Shown here piece after piece: positions 1 through 6,910 of a stretch of DNA of 7,917 nucleotides; positions within the stretch are counted from its first letter, which is position 1; every line of letters starts with the position of its first letter. Location of the stretch: assembly GCA_021793635.1 (NCBI GenBank), contig JAJYSI010000141.1:1-7917 (forward strand). The letters run 5' to 3'. Below the pieces are notes generated by a model, which had not been told where the DNA came from, did not search any database, and saw only the letters and a program-made list of their open reading frames with translations. The DNA is from Bacteroidota bacterium (lineage in GTDB: Bacteria; Bacteroidota; Ignavibacteria; Ignavibacteriales; Ignavibacteriaceae). The position numbers were made by a program, and so were the translations under genes.

Positions 1-119
1 CGATCTACAACTTGTTCAACGTCGCTCTGTTCGTTGCTAGATGAATTACTTGCTGCAAAGGCAGACAACGGAAGAAGCAAAAGTGAAATGGCAAGCAATA
101 ATGTTTTTGTGGTTTTCAT
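1..119 (-). CDS. Exported protein of unknown function, 5' end only
   Basis: Reading leftward from an ATG at 119, 39 codons stay open to the window edge, so only the N-terminus is seen. It starts MKTTKTLLLAIS, has a leucine-rich hydrophobic core over residues 7-20, and a good signal peptidase I site after Ala-Phe-Ala at residue 22. The mature part begins with a Ser/Asn-rich stretch followed by SDVEQVVD. The basic start, hydrophobic core and AFA site are a textbook Sec signal, so the product is periplasmic, outer-membrane or secreted. The start is supported by AAAGGT about 5-10 bases upstream and by a promoter-like pair at 219-249. Too little of the mature protein is present to name a family. 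The D-V-E-Q-V-V-D stretch would fit the first helix of an NTF2/SnoaL-like domain, but that is only a guess. Confidence 0.72.
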   Translation of the reverse strand, partial: MKTTKTLLLAISLLLLPLSAFAASNSSSNEQSDVEQVVD

Positions 120-218
120 GATTATACCTTTAATATTAAGTTTTAATAAAATATTTCCTTTATGAGGAAAATTTTTCACCTGATCGTTTTTGTGATAAGT
201 GAACTCTAATTTACCCTC

Positions 219-249
219 CAAAAATACAAAGCCTAAATTCAGTTACAAA
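219..249 (-). promoter_or_regulatory. Bacteroidota-type promoter for the leftward exported-protein gene
   Basis: On the minus strand, TTTG (249-246) is followed after exactly 19 bases by TATTTTTG (226-219). This matches the -33 TTTG / -7 TAnnTTTG pattern known for the primary sigma factor of Bacteroidota. Transcription would start near 212, giving a leader of about 90 bases. The leader contains a small hairpin at 154-170 (TTTCCT/AGGAAA, loop TTATG) and ends with the AAAGGT ribosome-binding sequence just before the ATG at 119. Confidence 0.55.
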
Positions 250-330
250 AAAAATATGAACAGCGGTATATATTTAATATTTACGGTAAATCTTTTAGGC
301 AGGTTGAATTTTCTGAGGCAACTTTTGAAT

Positions 331-370
331 GTGGGAATAATCAAATCCTTTTTGAATTTCCCACTTTTTT
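331..370 (+). terminator. Orphan intrinsic-terminator-like hairpin
   Basis: GTGGGAA (331-337) pairs perfectly with TTCCCAC (358-364). Inside it TCAAA (341-345) pairs with TTTGA (351-355) around TCCTT. Six T residues follow directly at 365-370. This is the layout of a rho-independent terminator reading rightward, yet no rightward gene lies upstream of it: the nearest gene to the left runs the other way. It could end a short RNA begun in 130-330, or act as an attenuator in a long peptidase leader. Confidence 0.5.
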
Positions 371-508
371 AGAGAGGCAATATCATCCGATAAAATTATA
401 ATTAAGCCATTCTTCACAATTAAGTAAATATTTATTCAAAATTTTTATATTTTTAATTAAGCTAAAAAAACGGCTTTAATATTTTACAAATTAAATTAGG
501 TGACAATT

Positions 509-2560
509 ATGTCTTATTTTAAGGGTAACTTTTCAATCCTACTCTTCCCGCTTCTTTTTGCCTCAGTAATATTTTCCAAATCATTTTGCCAAAGTTTAGG
601 TGCAAACGATGAGATTAACAAAAAGGACATGGATACTACAGTTAGCCCAACCGTAGATTTTTTCGAATATGCAAATGGGACTTGGTTAAAAAACACAAAA
701 ATACCAGCCGCATATTCTGGTTGGGGATCATTTTATATTCTAGGCGATGAAAACTTAAATAAGTTAAAAAATATTTTATCCAGTGTAGAAAAAGAATCTA
801 ATGTAAAAAAAGGAAGCAGCCAGCAGCTTGTTGGCGATTTTTACTACACCGGCATGGACACCGTTCAAATTGACAAACAGGGTTTTACTCCGATTAAAAA
901 AGAACTAGAATCTGTAAATGCTATCAACAACTTACAAGATTTTTATAAGGAATTAGCAAAAATTCAATTGGGATTTTCAAATCCGTTATTTGCATTCGGT
1001 TCAGGAGCCGATGCAAAAAACAGCAAGATGAATATCGGTCAATTATACCAGAGCGGATTAGGTATGCCGGACCGGGATTATTATTTAAAAGACGATCAGA
1101 GCACTAAAACTATTAGGGAGGATTATTCGCAGCTTATCACAAAATCCTTTATGCTAATCGGTTATGATTCAACTAAAGCGATGAAAACCACCGAAGAAAT
1201 ATTAACTCTTGAAACACAGCTTGCTAAAGCCTCCATGTCACGGGTTGAAGAGCGCGATCCGCACAATGTCTATCATAAAATGACTGTAAAGGAATTGACC
1301 GAGCTTTCATCAGACTTTAATTGGAATGAGTATTTCACTTTAATAGGGGTTCCAAAACCCGGAGAAATTAATGTAGCGCAACCGGATTTCTTCAAAGAAG
1401 TAAGTAATGTTGTTAAAACAACTCCGATTGAAACTTTAAAAGAATATTTAAAGTGGAATATTATTCGCTCTGCCGAGCCTTATATGAGCAGCCCTTTTGT
1501 TGAAGCGAATTTTAATTTTTATGGTAAGATTCTTAACGGGACAAAAGAAATGCAACCCCGCTGGAAACGAGTGCTCGGAACAATTGACGGGCAGATCGGA
1601 ATGGAGCTTGGAAAATTATTTGTAGAAAAATACTTTCCGCCTTATGCAAAAAAACGTGCTTTGGATTTAGTTCACAACTTAATGGCAGCCTTAAAAACCC
1701 GAATTGAAAAACTTGAATGGATGAGCCCCGAAACGAAAAAGGCGGCTTTGAAAAAGTTATCCGAATTTACCGTCAAAATCGGTTATCCGGATAAATGGAA
1801 AAGTTACAAAGGATTAGTTATAAATAAGGATTCATATTTTGAAAATGTTTTAAGCGCATCAATCTTCAATTCTAAAAAAGACATGGCAAAAATCGGAAAG
1901 CCAGTAGATAAAACAGAATGGGGTATGACGCCACAGACGGTTAACGCATATTACAATCCTCAAAATAATGAGATAGTCTTCCCTGCCGGAATCTTGCAAC
2001 CTCCTTTCTTCGATCCTAAAGCTGATGACGCTATTAACTACGGTGGAATAGGAGCTGTAATCGGGCATGAAATGACTCATGGATTCGATGATCAAGGCAG
2101 ACAGTTTGACGGTGCAGGGAATATGAAAGATTGGTGGACAAAGGCGGATGAAGAAAATTTTGACAAAAGAGCCCAAAAGATTATAGATCAGTTTGATAGT
2201 TATGTTGCGGTTGATACTTTACATATCAATGGCAAGTTAACCGAAGGGGAAAATATTGCAGATCTGGGCGGAATCAATATTTCATTTGATGCATTTAAGA
2301 AGACTGCCGAGTACAAAAGCGGGAAAGAGATAAATGGGTTTACTCCTGCACAAAGATTTTTCTTATCTTTTGCAAATATTTGGAAAATAAAAAACAGACC
2401 TGAAAGATTAAGACTGAGGGTAAAGGTGGATCCTCATTCACCGGAACATTACAGAGTTGATGGACCATTAAGCAATACGCCCGCATTCTGGAAAGCTTTT
2501 AATGTAAAACCGGGCGATCCAATGAGAAATCCAGATGATAAGCTTGTAAAGATTTGGTAA
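509..2560 (+). CDS. M13 family zinc metallopeptidase (neprilysin/PepO type)
   Basis: A complete 683-residue endopeptidase of the M13 family, whose members cleave small peptides outside the cytoplasm using one zinc ion. Residues about 8-22 form a hydrophobic signal segment ending near Ser-Phe-Cys-Gln. The N-terminal helical cap domain fills most of the first half and the catalytic domain the second half. Visible active-site elements are NAYY (479-482, substrate backbone binding), the zinc motif HEMTH (520-524) and ENIAD (581-585) with the third zinc ligand E581. The catalytic/substrate residues H643 and R649 are spaced six apart as in neprilysin. The C-terminal Cys-x-x-Trp signature of animal members is replaced by Val-Lys-Ile-Trp. 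The ATG at 509 is preferred over the in-frame GTG at 500 because AGGTGA at 498-503 is well placed for it and overlaps the GTG. The length is normal for bacterial members and the gene appears intact. It is monocistronic, with a terminator 20 bases downstream. Confidence 0.96.
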   Translation: MSYFKGNFSILLFPLLFASVIFSKSFCQSLGANDEINKKDMDTTVSPTVDFFEYANGTWLKNTKIPAAYSGWGSFYILGDENLNKLKNILSSVEKESNVKKGSSQQLVGDFYYTGMDTVQIDKQGFTPIKKELESVNAINNLQDFYKELAKIQLGFSNPLFAFGSGADAKNSKMNIGQLYQSGLGMPDRDYYLKDDQSTKTIREDYSQLITKSFMLIGYDSTKAMKTTEEILTLETQLAKASMSRVEERDPHNVYHKMTVKELTELSSDFNWNEYFTLIGVPKPGEINVAQPDFFKEVSNVVKTTPIETLKEYLKWNIIRSAEPYMSSPFVEANFNFYGKILNGTKEMQPRWKRVLGTIDGQIGMELGKLFVEKYFPPYAKKRALDLVHNLMAALKTRIEKLEWMSPETKKAALKKLSEFTVKIGYPDKWKSYKGLVINKDSYFENVLSASIFNSKKDMAKIGKPVDKTEWGMTPQTVNAYYNPQNNEIVFPAGILQPPFFDPKADDAINYGGIGAVIGHEMTHGFDDQGRQFDGAGNMKDWWTKADEENFDKRAQKIIDQFDSYVAVDTLHINGKLTEGENIADLGGINISFDAFKKTAEYKSGKEINGFTPAQRFFLSFANIWKIKNRPERLRLRVKVDPHSPEHYRVDGPLSNTPAFWKAFNVKPGDPMRNPDDKLVKIW

Positions 2561-2580
2561 TTATTTTTCATGGTTTTTAT

Positions 2581-2615
2581 AAAAGCGGCTTTTGTAGCCG
2601 CTTTTTTGTTTTTAT
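2581..2615 (+). terminator. Rho-independent terminator of the M13 peptidase gene
   Basis: AAAAGCGGCT (2581-2590) and AGCCGCTTTT (2596-2605) form a perfect ten-base stem around TTTGT. The T-run continues to 2607 and, after one G, to 2613. It lies 20 bases after the stop codon. Confidence 0.9.
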
Positions 2616-2770
2616 AAAATTATCCTAATTCTCATAATTGGTAACATAAAGAGCATAAATCCCAAAACAAAGAAGAATTTAAAAATATAATTTATTATTA
2701 TTACATTTTAATTGTCATAAATTTGGAACAAGATTTGAATATCTGTGAACGACTATCAATAATGCAGCTA

Positions 2771-2796
2771 TGTCAAGTTTTGTCAATTATTTGACA
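2771..2796. promoter_or_regulatory. Candidate operator: three TGTCAA half-sites at 10-bp spacing
   Basis: TGTCAA occurs at 2771-2776 and 2781-2786, and its reverse complement TTGACA at 2791-2796. Each is separated by four bases, so the half-sites repeat every 10 bp, one DNA turn. The right pair forms a perfect TGTCAA-N4-TTGACA palindrome and the left pair a direct repeat. The half-site size and spacing suit a dimeric regulator of the helix-turn-helix type, for example a CRP/FNR-family protein, but the exact consensus matches none I can name. TTGACA also resembles a -35 box. Confidence 0.4.
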
Positions 2797-2817
2797 TTAA
2801 TATTCTTCAATATTTTC

Positions 2818-2842
2818 TTTCAATCTGCAAACAGAATTGAAA
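2818..2842. other. Hairpin in the haem-porin leader
   Basis: TTTCAATCTG (2818-2827) pairs with CAG-A-ATTGAAA (2832-2842), giving ten base pairs with one bulged A and a CAAA loop. No T-run follows, so it is not a terminator. It lies about 180 bases before the start codon and 22 bases after the TGTCAA array. It may be an RNA leader structure or a second DNA dyad. Confidence 0.3.
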
Positions 2843-3024
2843 TAATAATAAATTGAAGGATAAGCATTTCTTCATAAAAGCGGATATTTTTCAAGTATCA
2901 ATATTTTCAGTGATTAGGGTAACATAACTGTTACTATTTTTCATTTATACTTTAACTAACATTGAGATTACTATTTGTTAGTAAAAGCAAAATTTTTTTA
3001 TTAATTAATTTCAGGAGGCTCTAT

Positions 3025-4353
3025 ATGAAACTAAAAGTAATAAACTACAAAGTTGTTACTCTACTACTGGGGATTTTAATTGTTGCACTAAGCAACACCG
3101 GCTATTCAATTCCAAGTTATGCCCGTCAAACAAATTTAGCATGCAGCGCTTGCCATTACGTTTATCCGGAACTTACACCTTTCGGTCGACTTTTTAAGTT
3201 AAACGGTTATACCATGACCGGTATTGCAACAATAAAATCCACTTACAAAGAAGACAATACTAATCTTCAATTATTAAATGTACTTCCTATTTCGGCAATG
3301 ATTCAAGGTTCTTATAACAAGATAGCCACTACAGTGCCAGGCACCCAAAATGATGTTACTGAATTTCCGCAGCAGTTTAGTCTTTTTATAGCAGGAGCCA
3401 TCAGTCCAAACTTTGGTTCTTTTATACAAGTTACTTATGACGATCAATCAGGGACATTTGGTTTAGATAATACAGATATGAGATTTGCAGATCATACAAC
3501 TTTACTTTCAAATGATTTATTGTACGGTATTTCTTTAAATAACAATCCAACCGTTCAAGACGTTTGGAATACGACACCTGCATGGGGATTTCCATATTTT
3601 AGTTCCGGAGTTGCTCCAACACCGAGTGCAAGCCCAATAATTGGAGGACTTGGCGGACAAGTCTCCGGTCTTGGAGCCTACGCATTATATGATAATTTAA
3701 TATACGGTGAATTCAGTCTTTATCATGTTACAAAACAAGGCGGTCCGATTCCAGAAACCACTGCTGACAACACAATGACTCTGGCAGGTTATGCACCATA
3801 TTGGAGAGTTGCACTGCAGCAGCAATGGGATAGCGATTACTTAGAAATCGGCACATACGGAATGGCTTCGCAGTTTTATCCAACAGGCATAAGCGATGCA
3901 AGCACTGATAAATATACCGATATTGGATTCGATGCTCAGTATGAAAAAACTCTTGACAACGGGACTATTATTGCACACACGACTTACGTTGCCGAGAAGC
4001 AAAATCTTGATGCAACTTATCTTGCCGGCGGTTCTGCTAGTCCATCCTTAAAATTAAACTCATTTAAGGTTGATGCAAGTTATAATTTACCCGTTGGCGT
4101 TGCTTTTTCACTTGGATACTTTAATACAAACGGCGACAATGATGCAATTATTTATGCTTCTAATACCAGCTTCTCGCCGAACAGCGCCGGTTTAACTGCT
4201 CAAGTTACCTATTTGCCATGGCTGAATACTCAATTTGCAGTTCAATATGTAGCCTATAATAAATTTAACGGCAGCAGCACAAACTATGACGGCACAGGCA
4301 GAAATGCTTCCGATAATAATACTCTATATGTAGTTGGGTGGGTGTTATTCTAA
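3025..4353 (+). CDS. Fused monohaem cytochrome-porin, outer membrane (Cyc2-like architecture)
   Basis: A 442-residue exported protein predicted to carry one covalently bound haem c and to form an outer-membrane beta-barrel. Residues 1-28 are a Sec signal (cleavage near Gly-Tyr-Ser). The mature N-terminus reads IPSYARQTN and contains CSACH at 40-44, the only two cysteines in the protein. YPELTPFGRLFKLNGY (47-62) follows. The rest is rich in Tyr, Asn, Gly and alternating hydrophobic residues, includes NNNPTVQDVWNTTPAW (172-187), and ends with a terminal Phe after alternating residues, the usual signal for barrel assembly. Haem motif plus barrel in one chain is the architecture of Cyc2-type cytochrome-porins, which pass electrons across the outer membrane. 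Many relatives have no proven iron-oxidising role, so Cyc2-like is a structural label. The ATG at 3025 is chosen for AGGAGG at 3013-3018, six bases upstream, and the signal peptide immediately after it. The next cytochrome gene follows after 58 bases without a terminator, suggesting an operon. Confidence 0.82.
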   Translation: MKLKVINYKVVTLLLGILIVALSNTGYSIPSYARQTNLACSACHYVYPELTPFGRLFKLNGYTMTGIATIKSTYKEDNTNLQLLNVLPISAMIQGSYNKIATTVPGTQNDVTEFPQQFSLFIAGAISPNFGSFIQVTYDDQSGTFGLDNTDMRFADHTTLLSNDLLYGISLNNNPTVQDVWNTTPAWGFPYFSSGVAPTPSASPIIGGLGGQVSGLGAYALYDNLIYGEFSLYHVTKQGGPIPETTADNTMTLAGYAPYWRVALQQQWDSDYLEIGTYGMASQFYPTGISDASTDKYTDIGFDAQYEKTLDNGTIIAHTTYVAEKQNLDATYLAGGSASPSLKLNSFKVDASYNLPVGVAFSLGYFNTNGDNDAIIYASNTSFSPNSAGLTAQVTYLPWLNTQFAVQYVAYNKFNGSSTNYDGTGRNASDNNTLYVVGWVLF

Positions 4354-4411
4354 ATGTATTGAATTTGTTTATCATGAATGGTTTATTTATAAATAAAAAA
4401 AGGAAAAGAAA

Positions 4412-4855
4412 ATGAAATCAACATCAAGTTTAATCTTAGTGTTCGCATTTGCTCTTTTTACAATCATGGGAATGACTGTAAAAGTTCAAACTGCATCAGC
4501 ATTCGGATTAGAAAAAGATTCTGTTAAAACGGTAAAGAAGGTGGAAGTAAAAAAAGAAGCTGCCCCAATCGACAAGAAACTTGCTAACGAAGGTAAAGCA
4601 ATCTTTAATAGTAAGTGTTTTGCTTGCCATAAGCTTGACGGGAAATTAGTTGGACCTCCGTTAAGAAATATTACCAAAACATTGTCTAACGAATACTTAA
4701 CAAAATATCTTACGCATACAACCGAAATGCAAAAGACTGATCCAAGATTAAAGAAGTTGATAAAAGAATATAACGGTGTAATTATGCCGGATCAGAGTTT
4801 GAATAAAAAGCAGGTTGCTGCAGTAATTGAATATTTTGAATCAGTTAAAAAGTAA
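4412..4855 (+). CDS. Periplasmic class I monohaem cytochrome c, NosC-like
   Basis: A 147-residue soluble electron carrier. Residues 1-30 are a Sec signal with a clear Ala-Ser-Ala cleavage site. A lysine-rich linker (about 36-56) follows, then a class I cytochrome c domain with CFACH at 69-73, GPPLRNIT at 81-88 and a probable axial methionine M125 in VIMPDQ. M106 in TTEM is also conserved in the paralogue. The pattern YL..TTEMQK.DP..KKL..EY...MPDQ.L...Q..A.IEYF resembles the NosC-type cytochromes of clade II nitrous-oxide-reductase clusters, though no nosZ is present here. AGGA at 4401-4404 serves as ribosome-binding site. The gene lies 58 bases after the haem-porin gene on the same strand and a strong terminator follows, so the two probably share a transcript. 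It is a plausible periplasmic partner of the porin. The related lipoprotein cytochrome at 5139-5636 appears to be a duplicate. Confidence 0.9.
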   Translation: MKSTSSLILVFAFALFTIMGMTVKVQTASAFGLEKDSVKTVKKVEVKKEAAPIDKKLANEGKAIFNSKCFACHKLDGKLVGPPLRNITKTLSNEYLTKYLTHTTEMQKTDPRLKKLIKEYNGVIMPDQSLNKKQVAAVIEYFESVKK

Positions 4856-4880
4856 AATTTGATTCTGAAGTTATTTTTCG

Positions 4881-4912
4881 AGGCGACTTTTTAAGTCGCC
4901 TTTTTTGTTTTT
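4881..4912 (+). terminator. Rho-independent terminator after the haem-porin/cytochrome pair
   Basis: AGGCGACTT (4881-4889) and AAGTCGCCT (4893-4901) pair perfectly over nine bases around a TTT loop. A T-run to 4906 follows and more T after one G. It lies 25 bases beyond the cytochrome stop codon and separates this unit from the lipoprotein cytochrome. Confidence 0.92.
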
Positions 4913-5138
4913 GCGGTTTTTCCAAAGTAAACTGATAATTGAGTAATCTCACATCGTAACATTTAGCACAGTCAATTTCTTGCCTCACTAAAATGAAATA
5001 TATATTATTGGCGGGTTATTTTTACGATATATGCTACTTTTAAAACTTTAAATTGTTTCAGTAGACTAATACTTAGTTTAAATCTGAATTACTAATAATG
5101 CTTTTTCTAATCCGGCGAAGCGATTATTTGGAGGAGAA

Positions 5139-5636
5139 ATGAAGAGACTGTTTACATTAATTATTGGGATTGCTTTAATTAACATTTCATGTACAGATAA
5201 GAAATATGATGTGCGCCAGCCGGCGCCAGAACAAATTCAATCTTCGGTTCAGCCAACACAACCAACTCAACCGGCAGCTATACCAAAGCCGACTTATCAA
5301 TATCCCGATGACAATGGTATAGGACCTATTAAAAACATAACACTAGGCGCAATAGATCCTAGACTTGTAACTGCAGGGAAGAATATTTTTAACACAAAGT
5401 GTATTGCCTGCCATGATCTCGATCAAAAGAAAATTGGACCACCTCTAAGAAATATCACAAAGAATAACACGCCCGCGTATATTATGAATTATCTTTTAAA
5501 TACTACAGAGATGCAGAAAAAAGATCCGCTTCTTGAAAAATTAGTTGATGAATATAAGATATTAATGCCCGATCAACAATTAACCCAAAACGATGCGCGC
5601 GCAGTATTGGAATATTTCCGCTCGGTAGAAAAATAA
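5139..5636 (+). CDS. Probable lipoprotein monohaem cytochrome c, NosC-like
   Basis: A 165-residue membrane-tethered electron carrier. The first 17 residues are basic then hydrophobic, and Ile-Asn-Ile-Ser-Cys18 looks like a lipoprotein processing site. Asn at -3 is not the usual Leu, so lipidation is likely but not certain. A Gln/Pro/Thr-rich flexible linker (about 27-55) follows. The haem domain has CIACH at 88-92, GPPLRNITK at 100-108 and a likely axial M143 in ILMPDQ. Over 94 aligned positions about 53 are identical to the soluble cytochrome at 4412-4855, so the two arose by duplication and differ mainly in how they are anchored. The haem-domain pattern (YIMNYLLNTTEM, then LTQNDARAVLEYF) is close to NosC cytochromes from clade II nos clusters. 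GGAGGAG at 5130-5136 is a strong but closely spaced ribosome-binding site. A 230-base spacer after the preceding terminator implies its own promoter, which I could not pick out. Confidence 0.88.
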   Translation: MKRLFTLIIGIALINISCTDKKYDVRQPAPEQIQSSVQPTQPTQPAAIPKPTYQYPDDNGIGPIKNITLGAIDPRLVTAGKNIFNTKCIACHDLDQKKIGPPLRNITKNNTPAYIMNYLLNTTEMQKKDPLLEKLVDEYKILMPDQQLTQNDARAVLEYFRSVEK

Positions 5637-5658
5637 TTTTGCTTGAATTTAGATTTAA

Positions 5659-5678
5659 GATTGAATCAATCCCTTTTT
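5659..5678 (+). terminator. Weak terminator-like hairpin after the lipoprotein cytochrome
   Basis: GATTG (5659-5663) and CAATC (5667-5671) pair over five bases around AAT, followed by CC and five T residues. The stem is short and AT-rich and overlaps the proposed -33 element of the aldolase promoter, so termination here is doubtful. Confidence 0.25.
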
Positions 5679-5691
5679 AACTTTATTTTTG
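5660..5691 (+). promoter_or_regulatory. Probable promoter of the aldolase gene
   Basis: ATTG (5660-5663) is followed after 20 bases by TATTTTTG (5684-5691), a full match to TAnnTTTG and identical to the -7 element of the minus-strand promoter at 219-226. Transcription would start near 5698, leaving a leader of about 34 bases with GGAG at 5723-5726 before the ATG at 5732. Confidence 0.45.
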
Positions 5692-5731
5692 CGGTTAGCA
5701 ATAGGGTTCAACAATTAATAACGGAGTAATA

Positions 5732-6781
5732 ATGTTAAAAAAAATTCAAGAATTATTAGGAAGTGATGCGGAATCACTTTTAAGTTATAAAGCTAAATTT
5801 CCTAAAGAACAACTTCATTTACCGGGCAGCGGTTTTGTAGACAGAATTTTTGCCCAGTCAGATAGAAATATAAATGTCTTAAAAAACCTTCAATGGATTT
5901 TTATGAGCGGAAGATTATCCGGTACAGGATATGTCTCAATTCTTCCGGTCGATCAAGGAATCGAACATTCGGCGGGCGCCTCGTTTGCACCTAATCCTCA
6001 GTACTTCGATCCGGAAAATATAGTAAAGTTAGCAATCGAAGGCGGATGCAATGCTGTTGCATCAACTCTTGGTGTGCTCGGCATGTGCTCAAGAAAATAC
6101 GCACACAAAATTCCTTTCCTTGTAAAAATTAACCACAACGAGCTCTTAACTTATCCCGACAAATATGACCAAATTATGTTTGCTGGTGTTGAGCAGGCTT
6201 ACGAAATGGGCGCCGCCGCAGTTGGAGCTACGATTTACTTTGGTTCGCCGGAAAGCGACAGACAAATTATCGAAGTAAGCGAAGCCTTCCATCATGCACA
6301 TGAATTAGGCATGGCAACTGTCCTTTGGTGCTATTTACGAAACGAAGCCTTCAAGACAAAAGAAAAAGATTATCATGTAGCAGCAGATTTAACCGGACAA
6401 GCAAACCATCTCGGCGTGACTATCGAAGCCGATATAATTAAGCAAAAACTTCCGGAGTGCAATGGCGGCTTTGAAGCTTTGAAGTTTGGAAAAACAAGTA
6501 AGAAAGTTTACTCCGACCTTTCAACAGATCATCCAATTGACTTAACACGTTACCAGGTAATTAATAATTATATGGGTCGGGCAGGACTTATAAACAGCGG
6601 CGGCGCTTCAGGTTCAAATGATTTTGCCGAAGCTGCTAAAACGGCTGTAATTAATAAAAGAGCCGGCGGTATGGGATTAATTTCAGGAAGAAAAGCTTTT
6701 CAGCGTCCAATGGCTGACGGAGTTAAGCTGCTAAATATTATTCAAGATGTTTATCTTGAAAAAGAAATAACTATCGCATAA
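5732..6781 (+). CDS. fbaB: Class I fructose-bisphosphate aldolase, FbaB/DhnA type
   Basis: A complete 349-residue cytoplasmic enzyme that reversibly splits fructose 1,6-bisphosphate into dihydroxyacetone phosphate and glyceraldehyde 3-phosphate, acting in glycolysis and gluconeogenesis through a lysine Schiff base without a metal. Its length matches E. coli FbaB (350). Recognisable blocks are VDQGIEHS (73-80) at the active-site strand, VKINHNE (131-137), [12 protein letters not shown] (230-241) with K237 the likely Schiff-base lysine, and [12 protein letters not shown] (265-276). NSGGASG (288-294) and [12 protein letters not shown] (315-326) probably form the phosphate-binding loops. I see no missing key residue. 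GGAG lies five bases ahead of the ATG. It stands alone, with its own promoter and terminator, and has no evident functional link to the cytochromes. It converges with the minus-strand cytochrome gene. Confidence 0.96.
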   Translation: MLKKIQELLGSDAESLLSYKAKFPKEQLHLPGSGFVDRIFAQSDRNINVLKNLQWIFMSGRLSGTGYVSILPVDQGIEHSAGASFAPNPQYFDPENIVKLAIEGGCNAVASTLGVLGMCSRKYAHKIPFLVKINHNELLTYPDKYDQIMFAGVEQAYEMGAAAVGATIYFGSPESDRQIIEVSEAFHHAHELGMATVLWCYLRNEAFKTKEKDYHVAADLTGQANHLGVTIEADIIKQKLPECNGGFEALKFGKTSKKVYSDLSTDHPIDLTRYQVINNYMGRAGLINSGGASGSNDFAEAAKTAVINKRAGGMGLISGRKAFQRPMADGVKLLNIIQDVYLEKEITIA

Positions 6782-6807
6782 CGAATAGACTAATTAATAA
6801 TAAGAAT

Positions 6808-6838
6808 GCCCTGATAAATATCAGGGCGTTTTTGTTTT
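6808..6838 (+). terminator. Terminator of the aldolase gene, perhaps bidirectional
   Basis: GCCCTGAT (6808-6815) and ATCAGGGC (6820-6827) form a perfect eight-base stem with an AAAT loop, followed by GTTTTTGTTTT. It lies between the convergent aldolase and cytochrome genes. Read leftward it is followed by a T-rich but interrupted stretch, so it may also weakly stop the minus-strand cytochrome transcript. Confidence 0.88.
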
Positions 6839-6910
6839 AAATAATTTGTGTTACACAAACAATTTCAAAAATAAGGGTATCCGAGTCTAATAATTCATCT
6901 TGTAAAATTA

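Larger units (their letters stand above)
120..508. other. Divergent intergenic spacer, no gene seen
   Basis: This AT-rich spacer separates the leftward exported-protein gene from the rightward M13 peptidase gene. No open frame with coding character was found in it. Its left half holds the minus-strand promoter at 219-249 and the leader hairpin at 154-170. Its centre holds the terminator-like hairpin at 331-370. I found no clear promoter match for the peptidase; the 130 bases before its start are almost pure A/T with no exact TAnnTTTG. Confidence 0.6.
2616..3024. other. Long AT-rich upstream region of the haem-porin gene
   Basis: No gene is seen in this 409-base stretch. A TTG-initiated extension of the downstream frame is open from 2962, but it has no ribosome-binding site and would put 21 residues ahead of a good signal peptide, so it was not used. 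The region holds a TAAATTTG element at 2718-2725 (a -7 match without a well-spaced TTTG), the TGTCAA half-site array at 2771-2796 and a hairpin at 2818-2842. It ends with AGGAGG at 3013-3018. Its length and content suggest a regulated promoter region. Confidence 0.55.

Noticed and set aside
500..508. GTG start extending the M13 peptidase by three residues
   Set aside because: The GTG lies within the AGGTGA sequence that serves the ATG at 509.
1859..2176. Minus-strand open frame of 105 codons inside the M13 peptidase gene
   Set aside because: It lies antisense to the catalytic domain, whose HEMTH and NAYY motifs are clear in the sense frame.
2962..3024. TTG start extending the haem-porin by 21 residues
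   Set aside because: It has no ribosome-binding site and the extension precedes a complete signal peptide. AGGAGG with six-base spacing fixes the ATG at 3025.
5070..5120. Partial dyads and repeated ACTAATA in the spacer before the lipoprotein cytochrome
   Set aside because: The arms are short, A/T only and poorly matched, and could easily arise by chance in this composition.
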